Counted from the stretch's first letter, positions 15,182 to 23,273 are shown. The stretch: 64,000 bases of DNA from an uncultured Clostridia bacterium (GCA_947175325.1 CAMWME010000001.1:186001-250000); one strand, 5' to 3'. Numbers and translations: made by a program. The notes: a model not told the origin generated them from the sequence alone.

Positions 15182-16903
15182 TTAAGCGCCCTCCTTTTCA
15201 AACTGCGAATAGTGAATTTCACGGTATACGTCGCAATTTTTCAACAGTTCTTCGTGCGTACCCAGCCCTACCATCTTTCCGCCGTCCAAAACTATAATTT
15301 TGTCCGCATGCCTTATTGACGAGGTGCGTTGAGAAACTATAAATACCGTAGGATTATAATCGAGTTTTTTAAGCGACTGGCGAAGCCTTGCGTCGGTTGC
15401 GTAGTCAAGCGCGGACGCGCTGTCGTCAAGAATTAATATCTGCGGTTTTTTTACAAGCGCGCGGGCGATAGTAAGCCTTTGGCGCTGTCCGCCAGAAAAG
15501 TTCTTGCCGCCTTGCTCGACGATTTCGTCAAGCCCGCCCTCTTTGGACTTTATAACGTCGGTAGCTTGCGCCGTTTCGATAGCAGCGAAGATTTCCTCGT
15601 CAGTGGCGCCAGCTAAGCCCCACTGCATATTTTCGCGCACGGTTCCCTCGAAAAGAACGGCGCGTTGAGGCACTATACCGCACTTATCACGCAGTTTTTC
15701 GTCGCCTATTGCGTTTACGTTTTCGCCGTCAATAAATACTTCGCCGGTCTTTGCATCGTAAAAATGAGGCAACATATTCACAAGCGTGGTTTTGCCCGCG
15801 CCCGTGCCGCCGATAATTCCCACGGTTTGACCGCGTTCAACGGTGAAGTTGATACCTTCCAACGCATTATTGGGCGCATTACCGTAGTTTACGCTTACAT
15901 TTCTGAACTCGATAAAGCTTGCGCTTGCGCCGTCACTCCCCTCACCCTTTTTAAGCGAAGGCTGCATTTGAAGAATTTCGTTTATTCTTCCCGCGCACGC
16001 AAAGGACTTGGTTACGGTGATAATAAGGTTGGCAAGCTTGATAAGCTCGATTAAGATCTGGGACATATAGTTGTAAAGTGCAACCACTTGTCCCCTATCT
16101 AAACTTCCAGCATTGAATTTAATTGCACCCGTATACATCAACGCAATAATTGCCGCGTTGATTATGGCGTAGGTCAAAGGGTTCATTAAAGCCGAAACCT
16201 TACCCACGAACCTCTGTGATTTAGTAAGTTCGGCGTTCTTTTGATTATAAGAAGCAATTTCGTCGTCTTCTTTACAGAATGCGCGAAGAACGCGCGCACC
16301 CGTCAAGGTTTCCCGCGTGGCAACGGTAACCTTATCGAGGTTGCCTTGCACCTTTTTGTAAAGCGGAATACTTACAAGCATTATTCCGAACACCACTACG
16401 CACAAAACCGCAATGGCAATTGCAAACACACCGCCCGCAAAGGTATCAATTAAAGACGCCATAACCATAGCGCCGAATACTATGAACGGCGAGCGCATAA
16501 ACAGCCTTAATACCAAATTGACGCCCGACTGCACTTGATTTACGTCGCTCGTCATTCTGGTAATCATTTTGCCCGTGCCGAGGTTGTCGATTTCGGAATA
16601 TGAAAGCGACTGCATTTTATCGAACAAATCGTGCCGCAATTCTTTTGAAAAGCCCACTGCCGCCTTTGCCGCAAAGTACTGCGCCGCAACTGCACTGATA
16701 AGCCCCACTACGCCAAGCGCAACCAATATAAGGCAAGCGTATATTACGTAAGAAACGCTTCCGTTACCCGCGTCGATTTCGTTAATTATTGCCGAAACGA
16801 CCATAGGCACGAATAGCTCGAAGCTGGCTTCCAAAAGCTTAAAAAGCGGAGCCAGTACCGATTGCACCTTATAATTTTTGAGATATTTCAAAAGTTCGCG
16901 CAT
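15182..16903 (-). CDS. Heterodimeric ABC exporter subunit with degenerate ATP site
   Basis: 573 residues. Six transmembrane helices (about 15-310) are followed by an ATPase domain with Walker A GGTGAGKTT, Q-loop IVPQRAV, canonical signature FSGGQRQRL, Walker B LILDDSASALD and SQRTSS in place of the H-loop histidine (normally AHR). Asp instead of the catalytic Glu, plus the missing His, mark this as the degenerate-site partner (TM287-like). It is first in a three-gene operon with the canonical subunit and the ABC-F protein. There is no Shine-Dalgarno sequence; the ATG lies 9 nt after a strong -10 box, so initiation is probably leaderless. Confidence 0.93.
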   Translation of the reverse strand: MRELLKYLKNYKVQSVLAPLFKLLEASFELFVPMVVSAIINEIDAGNGSVSYVIYACLILVALGVVGLISAVAAQYFAAKAAVGFSKELRHDLFDKMQSLSYSEIDNLGTGKMITRMTSDVNQVQSGVNLVLRLFMRSPFIVFGAMVMASLIDTFAGGVFAIAIAVLCVVVFGIMLVSIPLYKKVQGNLDKVTVATRETLTGARVLRAFCKEDDEIASYNQKNAELTKSQRFVGKVSALMNPLTYAIINAAIIALMYTGAIKFNAGSLDRGQVVALYNYMSQILIELIKLANLIITVTKSFACAGRINEILQMQPSLKKGEGSDGASASFIEFRNVSVNYGNAPNNALEGINFTVERGQTVGIIGGTGAGKTTLVNMLPHFYDAKTGEVFIDGENVNAIGDEKLRDKCGIVPQRAVLFEGTVRENMQWGLAGATDEEIFAAIETAQATDVIKSKEGGLDEIVEQGGKNFSGGQRQRLTIARALVKKPQILILDDSASALDYATDARLRQSLKKLDYNPTVFIVSQRTSSIRHADKIIVLDGGKMVGLGTHEELLKNCDVYREIHYSQFEKEGA

Positions 16904-16912
16904 ACGGATTAG

Positions 16913-16941
16913 ATTATACCATTTATGGAAATAAAAAGCAA
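16913..16941 (-). promoter_or_regulatory. ABC exporter operon promoter, near-leaderless
   Basis: Minus strand: -35 TTGCTT (16936-16941), 17 nt, extended -10 TGGTATAAT (-10 core 16913-16918), 9 nt before the ATG at 16903. Confidence 0.65.
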
Positions 16942-16947
16942 TTTTTA

Positions 16948-16976
16948 TTGCAATTATTATCGTAATTTGCTAAACT
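16948..16976 (+). promoter_or_regulatory. RlmI-like gene promoter, leaderless
   Basis: -35 TTGCAA (16948-16953), 17 nt, extended -10 TGCTAAACT (-10 core 16971-16976), 6 nt before the ATG at 16983. Only 6 bp separate its -35 from that of the divergent exporter promoter. Confidence 0.6.
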
Positions 16977-16982
16977 TTGAGT

Positions 16983-18146
16983 ATGGCTTACAAAGTTTAC
17001 CTTAAAAAGGGCGAAGAAAAAAGAATTGTTGCGGGGCACAGCTGGGTTTACGCTAACGAAGTTGCAAAAATCGACGGCAAGGACAAGAACGGCTCTCTTG
17101 CAGAAGTTTATTCCTTTGACGGAAGATTTATCGGCAAGGGCTATATAAACCACGCCTCTAAAATTCTTATACGAATTTTTATCCGCGGCAACGAGACCGA
17201 CGACGAAAATTTTTATATGGAAAGGCTTAAAGCCGCAAACGACTACCGCTTGAAACTCGGCTACAACAACTGCTATCGCGTAGTGTTTGCGGAGGCGGAC
17301 AACCTCCCCGCCCTTATCGTTGATAAATACGGCGATTATCTTGCGGTGCAGTGCTTATCTCTCGGCATAGATATGCGTAAAAATCTTATTTGCGACTGCC
17401 TTGTAAAGTTGTTTGCCCCCAAGGGAATTTTCGAAAGAAGCGACGTAGCCGTAAGAAAAAAAGAAGGCTTACCCGAAGTTAAACAAGTTTTGTACGGCGA
17501 AGTGCCCGACTACGTGGAAATTACCGAAAACGGCTTAAAAATGCTCGTTGATATTAAAAACGGGCAAAAAACGGGATACTTTTTGGACCAAAAGGAAAAC
17601 CGCTTTGCCGCAAGAAAGTACTGCAAAGGCGAAGTTTTGGACTGTTTTTGCAACAGCGGCGGGTTCTCTTTAAACGCCTCCACCGTTGCCGACAAAGTAA
17701 TTTCTTGCGATATCTCCGAGCTTGCACTTAAAAACGTACGCGACAACGCAAAGTTAAACGGCATTAAAAATATCGAAACCCTTTGCGGGGACGTTTTCGA
17801 AGTTTTAAGAAATTTCAGAAAAGAAAAGCGACAGTTCGATACGGTTATCTTGGACCCTCCCGCTTTCTGCAAAACTGCCGACGAGGTGAAAGACGCATAC
17901 CGCGGTTACAAGGATATAAACCTAACCGCTATGAAAATAGTTAAAAGCGGCGGGTTTTTAATAACTTGCTCTTGCTCCCACTATATGACGGCAACCTTGT
18001 TTGAAAAGATGCTTATCGAGGCGGCGAAAGAAAGCGGCAGAACGGTGCGCTACGTAGAAATTAAAACGCAAGCCCCCGACCATCCCGCACTTCTTTCCGC
18101 AGAAGAAACGCAGTATTTAAAGTTTATCGTTTTACAAGTAATATAA
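16983..18146 (+). CDS. RlmI-like class I SAM-dependent rRNA methyltransferase
   Basis: 387 residues from the ATG at 16983; an in-frame TTG at 16977 would overlap the -10 box and is less likely. The N-terminal PUA domain (about 1-75: VYLKKGEEKRIVAGHSWVYANE) and middle domain precede a Rossmann methyltransferase with LDCFCNSGGFSLNA (SAM-binding motif I), SCDISELALKNV, and the catalytic-region motif LDPPAFCKT, followed by LITCSCSHYM. This is the architecture of RlmI/YccW-type 23S rRNA (cytosine-C5) methyltransferases and Firmicutes relatives. The exact target base is not predictable here. It is monocistronic with its own promoter and no ribosome-binding site, and ends at a strong bidirectional terminator. 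Confidence 0.9.
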   Translation: MAYKVYLKKGEEKRIVAGHSWVYANEVAKIDGKDKNGSLAEVYSFDGRFIGKGYINHASKILIRIFIRGNETDDENFYMERLKAANDYRLKLGYNNCYRVVFAEADNLPALIVDKYGDYLAVQCLSLGIDMRKNLICDCLVKLFAPKGIFERSDVAVRKKEGLPEVKQVLYGEVPDYVEITENGLKMLVDIKNGQKTGYFLDQKENRFAARKYCKGEVLDCFCNSGGFSLNASTVADKVISCDISELALKNVRDNAKLNGIKNIETLCGDVFEVLRNFRKEKRQFDTVILDPPAFCKTADEVKDAYRGYKDINLTAMKIVKSGGFLITCSCSHYMTATLFEKMLIEAAKESGRTVRYVEIKTQAPDHPALLSAEETQYLKFIVLQVI

Positions 18147-18175
18147 AAAGCGCGGCTTTAAAAGCCGCGCTTTTT
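18145..18175. terminator. Bidirectional terminator (RlmI-like / aminopeptidase)
   Basis: AAAAAGCGCGGCTTT and its exact complement AAAGCCGCGCTTTTT form a near-perfect palindrome with A and T tails, serving the two convergent genes. Confidence 0.9.
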
Positions 18176-18182
18176 CTTTAAA

Positions 18183-19412
18183 TTAAATTGCCCAGTTGCC
18201 GTCTTTGAAGATTTGAACGCGCTTGCCGTCCTTGGTTACACCGACGATAGACATATCCGCGCTTCCTATCATAAAGTCAACGTGAATCATCGAGCTGTTT
18301 ACGCCAAGTTTTTCGCATTCTTCAACGGTCAGCTTTTCGTAGTTTTCTATGCAGTCGTTAAAGCCTCTGCCAACCGCCAAATGGCAGCTTGCATTCTCGT
18401 CAAACAAAGTGTTATAGAAAAGGATACCCGTGTTATTTATGGGTGAATCGTAAGCGATAAGCGCGCACTCGCCAAGGTACGCCGCGCCCTCGTCCATCGA
18501 AATCATCTTCTCCAAAAGGTCTTGGTTCTTTTCCGCGCCAACCTCAACGACTTTGCCTTTTTCAAATCTCATCCAGAAGTTTTCAATCAGCTTGCCTTGA
18601 TAAGAAAGGGGCTTCGTCGCAACGACTTTGCCTTCGGCAACTCCGCGCACGGGCGAAGTAAAAACTTCTTCGCTGGGAATGTTGGGGTTAAAGTAAACGC
18701 GCTTTTTCCCTATCGTATACTCCCCGCCGCCGCAGAATTTACCTACGGGGTTAAGCCCAACGGTGAAGTCGGTGCCGTTCGCGCTCTTGTATTCGAGCTT
18801 ATCAAACTTGTAATCGTTCAAGAATTTGCAACGCTTTGCAAGGTTGGCGTTGTGTTCTTTCCACGCGGCAATAGGGTTTTCGTCCACGCGGGAAGTGTAC
18901 AAAATTGCTTCCCACAGCTTTTCAATAGCTTTTTTATCGTTAAGTTCGGGGAAAACCTTCTTCGCCCACTCTTTACCGGGGACGGCAGCAATACACCACT
19001 GATACTTGTTTTCCATAGCGTCACGGTAAGGCTTTATTATGGGATAACGCGCCATGCTTGCCTTTGCTATTTTTTCGCTGTCGGTACCGTTTAACCCGTC
19101 GGGGTCATCGGAATCCAACCACAGCTTGCAAGCAAGGGTATCAACCTTTTCTTGAAGCTCAGCCTTCTCAACCTCGGTAACTTCAGACATAGTTTCCAAA
19201 CTTCTGTAATCGTAGTGCAGCTTGGTTACGGGCATGTAAGTCCAATTCACCTTAACCTTTTTCGCGCCGGCTTTGTAGCATTCTTCCACTACCATTGCAA
19301 CGAATTCGGGCTGGTCAAGTCCGCAGTCGATAAAAACGAGCTGTCCTTTTTGCACGTTCAACCCGCACTTAACTATAAGCTTTGCATATTTTTTTAATCT
19401 GCTTTTCTTCAT
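18183..19412 (-). CDS. M29-family metallo-aminopeptidase
   Basis: 409 residues, the usual length for thermophilic aminopeptidase/AmpS enzymes of family M29. These are cytoplasmic two-metal exopeptidases that remove N-terminal residues. The expected metal and catalytic region is visible in order: IPSEEVFTSP (E248/E249), YLGECALI (E315), SCHLAVG (H344), and MIHVDFMIG (H377, D379). There is no signal peptide. It has its own promoter and an AAGGTGG ribosome-binding site. It could finish hydrolysis of peptides imported by the Opp system encoded about 6 kb away, but this is an inference from function, not linkage. Confidence 0.93.
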   Translation of the reverse strand: MKKSRLKKYAKLIVKCGLNVQKGQLVFIDCGLDQPEFVAMVVEECYKAGAKKVKVNWTYMPVTKLHYDYRSLETMSEVTEVEKAELQEKVDTLACKLWLDSDDPDGLNGTDSEKIAKASMARYPIIKPYRDAMENKYQWCIAAVPGKEWAKKVFPELNDKKAIEKLWEAILYTSRVDENPIAAWKEHNANLAKRCKFLNDYKFDKLEYKSANGTDFTVGLNPVGKFCGGGEYTIGKKRVYFNPNIPSEEVFTSPVRGVAEGKVVATKPLSYQGKLIENFWMRFEKGKVVEVGAEKNQDLLEKMISMDEGAAYLGECALIAYDSPINNTGILFYNTLFDENASCHLAVGRGFNDCIENYEKLTVEECEKLGVNSSMIHVDFMIGSADMSIVGVTKDGKRVQIFKDGNWAI

Positions 19413-19440
19413 AAATCCACCTTAAAATTACTTTGGGCTA

Positions 19441-19469
19441 ATTATAGCATTTTAAAAGCTTTATTGCAA
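19441..19469 (-). promoter_or_regulatory. Aminopeptidase promoter
   Basis: Minus strand: -35 TTGCAA (19464-19469), 17 nt, -10 TATAAT (19441-19446). It has a normal leader of about 20 nt containing AAGGTGG. Confidence 0.65.
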
Positions 19470-19475
19470 GAAAAA

Positions 19476-19667
19476 CTATACCTCGGTTTCAAAAATCAAA
19501 TCCATTTCGATTATTTTGCCGCTGGGTCCTTGTAAAGTGGGGAAATAGCCTTTATAAACGTAGCCCTTCGCGGCGTACTCGTCAATAATCTCTCTGTGCT
19601 CTAAAATGATTGCACAGTATGCGGGGTTGTTTTTTACCTTTACCGTTACGTATTCGTATTTTTTCAT
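19476..19667 (-). CDS. DUF4177-like small protein
   Basis: 63 residues with a DUF4177-type pattern: an N-terminal beta strand (KKYEYVTVKVK), a helix (HREIIDEYAAKGY) and C-terminal strands (IIEMDLIFETE). The function is unknown. It is the last gene of the TetR/ABC-2 unit, 13 nt after the permease, with a clear ribosome-binding site AAGGAGAAA, so it is probably co-transcribed. Confidence 0.75.
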   Translation of the reverse strand: MKKYEYVTVKVKNNPAYCAIILEHREIIDEYAAKGYVYKGYFPTLQGPSGKIIEMDLIFETEV

Positions 19668-19680
19668 TTTGATTTTCTCC

Positions 19681-20595
19681 TTATTTCTTTTTGTTTTTGA
19701 TTATAACTATTGCCACATAAGCCGCCAACAAAACGGCACAAGTTCCTAAAAGTATTCCGTACATAGCGCCGAGCGGTATCTCGGTACCGAAAACTTTTAT
19801 ACTGATATCAAAGTTTTCCTTAATGGCACTAATCGCCTCTTGCGGCACGCCTTCATCTGCCAAAGCTAATAAATATCCGTTCATATAGTGGTTGCGCATT
19901 ATCCCCACACCGTAAGTTCCGGGCAAACAGCAAAGCACGTTCCTCAGCCCTTCGGAAAACTGCGAAAACGGCATATACGCACCGCATATAAAACCGTACA
20001 TTGAAGAAACAAGCGTCGATACACCAGAAAGTCCGCCTTGTGAGGATATAAAGCTTTCCACCACCCCCGCCAAAAGCGTTCCGAAAATTACTCCGCACAA
20101 GATATCAACTATTATCATAAATACGTCGCCTATGGGAATATACCAACCGACAGCAGCAAGATAGACGTGCCCTATCAGCATTAGGCAAAGCATAATTATT
20201 AGCGTTACAAAGAAATTGGAAATGAAATATGCGACGGAGGTTGTTACTCCTTTCACCGGCGAAACGCGGAAATCATTAATATTTCCGTCTATTTTATCGT
20301 TTATCATTACAACGTTAGAGCAGAACGCTACCGTAACCGAGCTTACCGATAATATAGAAGACATTAACCATGCACCTGTTATACCCTCTAACACTCTATC
20401 ATTTACCGTAAACCCCTCGGGAAAAGCCGATTTAAAACTGTCAATATATACGTTTCTTAAAAAGGTTGCAAATAAAATCAAGAGAATAAGCGGCGTTATC
20501 ATAGAAATGAAAAACATAAACTTATCTTTAAAATAACACTTCGTGTTACGCGCAACCAAAGATACGAGTTTTTTACATTCAACCGTAGCAGTCAT
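19681..20595 (-). CDS. ABC-2 type transporter permease
   Basis: 304 residues. One membrane helix near the N-terminus (FFISMITPLILLILFATFL) is followed by an extracellular loop. Five more helices include SSILSVSSVTVAFCSNVVM, FISNFFVTLIIMLCLMLIG, VIFGTLLAGVVESFIS, SSMYGFICGAYMPF and the C-terminal YGILLGTCAVLLAAYVAIVII. This is the DrrB/NodJ-like ABC-2 fold used for export of drugs, lipids or polysaccharides. It follows the ATPase gene after a 1-nt gap. The substrate is unknown; control by the adjacent TetR suggests a small-molecule signal. Confidence 0.9.
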   Translation of the reverse strand: MTATVECKKLVSLVARNTKCYFKDKFMFFISMITPLILLILFATFLRNVYIDSFKSAFPEGFTVNDRVLEGITGAWLMSSILSVSSVTVAFCSNVVMINDKIDGNINDFRVSPVKGVTTSVAYFISNFFVTLIIMLCLMLIGHVYLAAVGWYIPIGDVFMIIVDILCGVIFGTLLAGVVESFISSQGGLSGVSTLVSSMYGFICGAYMPFSQFSEGLRNVLCCLPGTYGVGIMRNHYMNGYLLALADEGVPQEAISAIKENFDISIKVFGTEIPLGAMYGILLGTCAVLLAAYVAIVIIKNKKK

Positions 20596-20596
20596 T

Positions 20597-21505
20597 TTAC
20601 ATGCCCTCCAAATCTTTACCCGTAACTTTCAAAAATACGTTGTCCATATTGCCCTTTAACACCTCGAAATCAGTGAAAAGCTTAGGGTATTTTTTTATAA
20701 GCTCGGTAGCCTCGTTAGTCTTTTTTAATTCCACTTCCAAAAAGTCGCGCTCGCGTTTAAGCGCATAACCTAATGGCGCAAGCAGTTTTTCCGCCTCTTC
20801 TATTTCGGAATATATCCTAATATAGTCGTTTGCGTAGTTGTTTTTCAGCTCGTGAGGGGTGCCTTCCGCAACCTTTTTGCCGCCGTCGAGAATAACAACG
20901 TAGTCCGCCTCTGCCGCTTCTTCCATATAGTGCGTGGTAAGGAAAACCGTTAAGCCGCTCTCTTTACGCAGTTTATCTATAACGCTCCAAACGGTCTGCC
21001 GAGTTTTAGGGTCAAGTCCCGTCGTCGGCTCGTCTAATATGAGAAGTTCGGGTTTGTGGAATAGTGCACGCGCAATATCAATTCTTCTCTTTTGCCCGCC
21101 CGAAAGTTTATTTGTGGGGCGTTTTAAAAGCTCTTTTAAATCGAGAAGTTCGGAAATTTCTTCAAGCCGCGCTTTAAAGTCTTTGCCGAAAATTCCGTAC
21201 AGCCCCGCACGCGACTTCAAATTATCGTAAACGGATAATTTTTTATCGAGAACGGAGTTCTGAAAGACTATACCTATCTTTCCCTTTATTTCGTCGGCGT
21301 TTTGGTCGATATCAAATCCGCAAACCTTTACAGAGCCGCCGTCTTTTTTAAGCGTTCCGCTTATTATGTTTATCGTGGTTGACTTGCCCGCACCGTTTAT
21401 GCCGAGGAAGGCAAACAGCTCACCCTCCTTCACTTTGAAGGAAACGCCGTCAACCGCCTTGACTTCTTTAAACGATTTTTCAAGATTTTCGATTTCTATT
21501 ATCAT
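20597..21505 (-). CDS. ABC-2 transporter ATP-binding protein
   Basis: 302 residues from the ATG at 21505 (MIIEIENLEKSF), which overlaps the tetR stop in an ATGA arrangement and has ribosome-binding site AGGAGAGG; a longer in-frame reading to 21634 lies within tetR and is unlikely. Motifs are Walker A GINGAGKST, Q-loop VFQNSVL, signature KLSGGQKRRIDIARAL, Walker [13 protein letters not shown] and H-loop TTHYMEEA. A C-terminal domain (EIEEAEKLLAPLGYALK) resembles those of DrrA-type ATPases. It energises the adjacent permease. Confidence 0.93.
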   Translation of the reverse strand: MIIEIENLEKSFKEVKAVDGVSFKVKEGELFAFLGINGAGKSTTINIISGTLKKDGGSVKVCGFDIDQNADEIKGKIGIVFQNSVLDKKLSVYDNLKSRAGLYGIFGKDFKARLEEISELLDLKELLKRPTNKLSGGQKRRIDIARALFHKPELLILDEPTTGLDPKTRQTVWSVIDKLRKESGLTVFLTTHYMEEAAEADYVVILDGGKKVAEGTPHELKNNYANDYIRIYSEIEEAEKLLAPLGYALKRERDFLEVELKKTNEATELIKKYPKLFTDFEVLKGNMDNVFLKVTGKDLEGM

Positions 21506-22071
21506 TTGTCCTCTCCTTTTATTCTTGACATAAATCCAAGATAAGCCTCCGTTACCAAACTGCTTACCGTTTCCCAGTCCCAATTTATATAGTCGGTTGC
21601 GAACATACTTGCTATACCGTGAACGAATATCCACAGCTCGGTATGCAATTTTTCCGCGTTGCTTTGTATTAGGCCGTAATCCTTCTTAATAATATTCGTC
21701 GAAACGTCGTAGCTGAGCATCATCCAAGTCTTATCTTCTTGATGGTTAGTCATCATAAGATATTTGAAAAGTTCTTTTTCTTCCTTGGCAAATTTTATAT
21801 AGCCCATACCCACGGCCTTATATGGCACGTACTTGCCGGACGCCATTTCCCTTTCAATACACTGCTCAAAAAGATGAGTAATTTCGCCATTAATATCGGT
21901 TTTAAGGTCGTCCATTCCCTTATAAGACAGATATATAGGCTGAGTTGAACAGTTGCACGCCTTTGCAAGCGTACGCATATTCAAGCTATCCATACCCCTC
22001 TCGCGCACAATCTGTAAAGCCGCGGCAAGTATTTTATCTTTTGTAATTTGTTTTTTAGCCGGCAAAATCAC
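21502..22071 (-). CDS. TetR/AcrR-family transcriptional regulator
   Basis: About 187-189 residues. The N-terminal DNA-binding domain (TKDKILAAALQIVRERGMDS, LNMRTLAKACNCSTQPIYLSY) is a typical TetR helix-turn-helix, and the helical C-terminal domain would bind a ligand. Two starts are possible. GTG at 22071 directly abuts GAGGT. TTG at 22065 has GAGG (22076-22073) at an ideal 7-nt distance and is more likely on ribosome-binding-site grounds. It is first in the operon tetR-ATPase-permease-DUF4177. Two tandem 16-bp palindromes cover its promoter, so it probably represses its own operon. Confidence 0.92.
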   Translation of the reverse strand: MILPAKKQITKDKILAAALQIVRERGMDSLNMRTLAKACNCSTQPIYLSYKGMDDLKTDINGEITHLFEQCIEREMASGKYVPYKAVGMGYIKFAKEEKELFKYLMMTNHQEDKTWMMLSYDVSTNIIKKDYGLIQSNAEKLHTELWIFVHGIASMFATDYINWDWETVSSLVTEAYLGFMSRIKGEDK

Positions 22072-22079
22072 ACCTCAAT

Positions 22080-22111
22080 AATAACATAAGTTATTAATAA
22101 CGCTTGTTATT
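22080..22111. promoter_or_regulatory. Tandem TetR operator, two abutting 16-bp palindromes
   Basis: AATAAC-ATAA-GTTATT (22080-22095) is followed without a gap by AATAAC-GCTT-GTTATT (22096-22111). The two have identical 6-bp arms with different 4-bp centres. The second overlaps the -10 box of the tetR promoter. The arrangement fits two repressor dimers blocking RNA polymerase. Confidence 0.7.
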
Positions 22112-22137
22112 TTATCATTGAGATTATAAGAAGTCAA
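22109..22137 (-). promoter_or_regulatory. tetR-ABC operon promoter
   Basis: Minus strand: -35 TTGACT (22132-22137), 17 nt, -10 TAAAAT (22109-22114), which overlaps the tandem operator. Confidence 0.65.
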
Positions 22138-22165
22138 TCTTTTTAGGTAATTTAATTTAAAATAT

Positions 22166-22211
22166 CTCCATAGAGCTATTTTTTATAATTATAACTCCTT
22201 AGAGATATACT
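22166..22211 (+). promoter_or_regulatory. XRE gene promoter with paired CTCC(A/T)TAGAG boxes
   Basis: CTCCATAGAG (22166-22175) and CTCCTTAGAG (22195-22204) are near-identical dyads 29 bp apart, and TATAAT (22184-22189) lies between them. A second possible -10, TATACT (22206-22211), ends 6 nt before the ATG. The boxes are plausible autoregulatory sites for the downstream XRE protein. Confidence 0.4.
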
Positions 22212-22217
22212 GTCAAT

Positions 22218-22430
22218 ATGATTAAGATAAAATTTGCTGAAAATCTTCGTCTTTTGATGAAAGAATACGAAGTAAACCAAGTTAAGCTTGCAAATGATAT
22301 TAAAATTTCGCAAAGTGCAATAAGCGCGTGGTTATTGAACAAAAAAGAACCCAGCATAACCAGTCTGTGGCTTTTGGCGGATTATTTTAATTGCACCGTT
22401 GACGAGCTTATCGGAAGAAGCAACTTTTAA
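22218..22430 (+). CDS. Small XRE-family (Cro/CI-type) DNA-binding protein
   Basis: 70 residues, a single helix-turn-helix domain with no effector region: FAENLRLLMKEYEVNQVKLA, then the recognition helix ISQSAISAWLLNKKEPSI, then LADYFNCTVDELIGRS. It is intact and typical of SinR/Cro-like regulators. There is no clear ribosome-binding site. Duplicated 10-bp dyads upstream suggest autoregulation. The targets are unknown; the divergent tetR operon is the nearest candidate. Confidence 0.88.
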   Translation: MIKIKFAENLRLLMKEYEVNQVKLANDIKISQSAISAWLLNKKEPSITSLWLLADYFNCTVDELIGRSNF

Positions 22431-22442
22431 ATATAAACGTGA

Positions 22443-22474
22443 AACCCCTTCGGCGGATTTACGCCGAAGGGGTT
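22443..22474. terminator. Terminator between XRE gene and rnpB
   Basis: AACCCCTTCGGCG (22443-22455) and CGCCGAAGGGGTT (22462-22474) form a 13-bp perfect stem, with a T-rich tail on the plus strand and a weaker one on the minus strand. It lies between convergent units. Confidence 0.85.
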
Positions 22475-22483
22475 ATATTTTTA

Positions 22484-22839
22484 GTTTGAGATTAATCTGT
22501 AAGCCGAGTTCTGTCGTGTACGGTTATCTATCTAATCTTGCAGTCGCCTACAAGCTCAAGCGATATTTACGGCTGTAAGCAGACGGGCAGCCTTTGCATT
22601 TAAGCAAGCCTACAGCCCAATCTTGCATCGGGTGGGGTTTAATTGGCTCCCCTTGTCACCAAGGGGACGGTGAGCTCTTACCTCGCCATTCCAACCTTAC
22701 GGGTTGCCCCGCGGTATATTTCTGTTCACTTTCCTTGAAGTCGCCTTCTCTTGCCGTTAACAAGCACCCTTGCCCTACGATGCTCGGACTTTCCTCACGC
22801 TACTTAAAGTAGCCCGCAACCGTATAATTAACTCAAACC
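22484..22839 (-). ncRNA. rnpB: RNase P RNA (bacterial)
   Basis: On the minus strand, the conserved 5' core GAGGAAAGTCCGAGC (complement near 22783-22797) and 3' core ACAGAACTCGGCTTACAG (complement near 22497-22515) are both present at the expected distance. The ends are set by helix P1: GTTTGAG-TTAAT at the 5' end pairs with ATTAA-CTCAAAC at the 3' end. The length of about 356 nt fits. This catalytic RNA matures the 5' ends of tRNAs. Confidence 0.95.
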
Positions 22840-22845
22840 TTAGCT

Positions 22846-22875
22846 ATTATAGCACTTTTTATTAAAATCGGGCAA
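22846..22875 (-). promoter_or_regulatory. rnpB promoter
   Basis: Minus strand: -35 TTGCCC (22870-22875), 18-nt spacer, extended -10 TGCTATAAT (core 22846-22851), 6 nt before the RNA 5' end. Confidence 0.65.
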
Positions 22876-22949
22876 CTAATTTGCCGTTTAAGTTGATTTT
22901 TAGCACAAATTAATTTACAATAATAAGTAGCATTCAAGAGGCAAATTAA

Positions 22950-23261
22950 ATGAACGATATTGAAGAATTAAGACGAAGAGGGTTGTTGGTTACCGATAAA
23001 AAATACAAGCAATTACTTGCGGGCACATTATTAATGGTAATATTGCCGTGTGTCTTCTTTTTAATTGGTATGTTCTTGGCTATGTATGCACAATATGCGC
23101 CACAATACGGCTATGAAATTTTTATTGCGGGAACGATACTGCTGATTGTAAGTTTAGTAATATTGCTGTTTAACTTAGCTTATGCATTCCTTCAATTTTT
23201 GCCAAGGCTTCGTTTATATCAAGATTATAAAAAACATCCCGAAGATTTTGAACAAATTTAA
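22950..23261 (+). CDS. Small membrane protein of unknown function
   Basis: 103 residues, not recognised as a known family. The N-terminus is charged (MNDIEELRRRGLLVTDKKYK). Two hydrophobic segments (about 23-46 and 57-82) follow, then a basic and acidic C-terminal tail. The charge distribution suggests a two-helix hairpin with both ends in the cytoplasm. Ribosome-binding site AAGAGG. It ends 12 nt before pyk and probably shares its transcript, with no evident functional link. Confidence 0.7.
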   Translation: MNDIEELRRRGLLVTDKKYKQLLAGTLLMVILPCVFFLIGMFLAMYAQYAPQYGYEIFIAGTILLIVSLVILLFNLAYAFLQFLPRLRLYQDYKKHPEDFEQI

Positions 23262-23273
23262 GAGGTAAATTAA

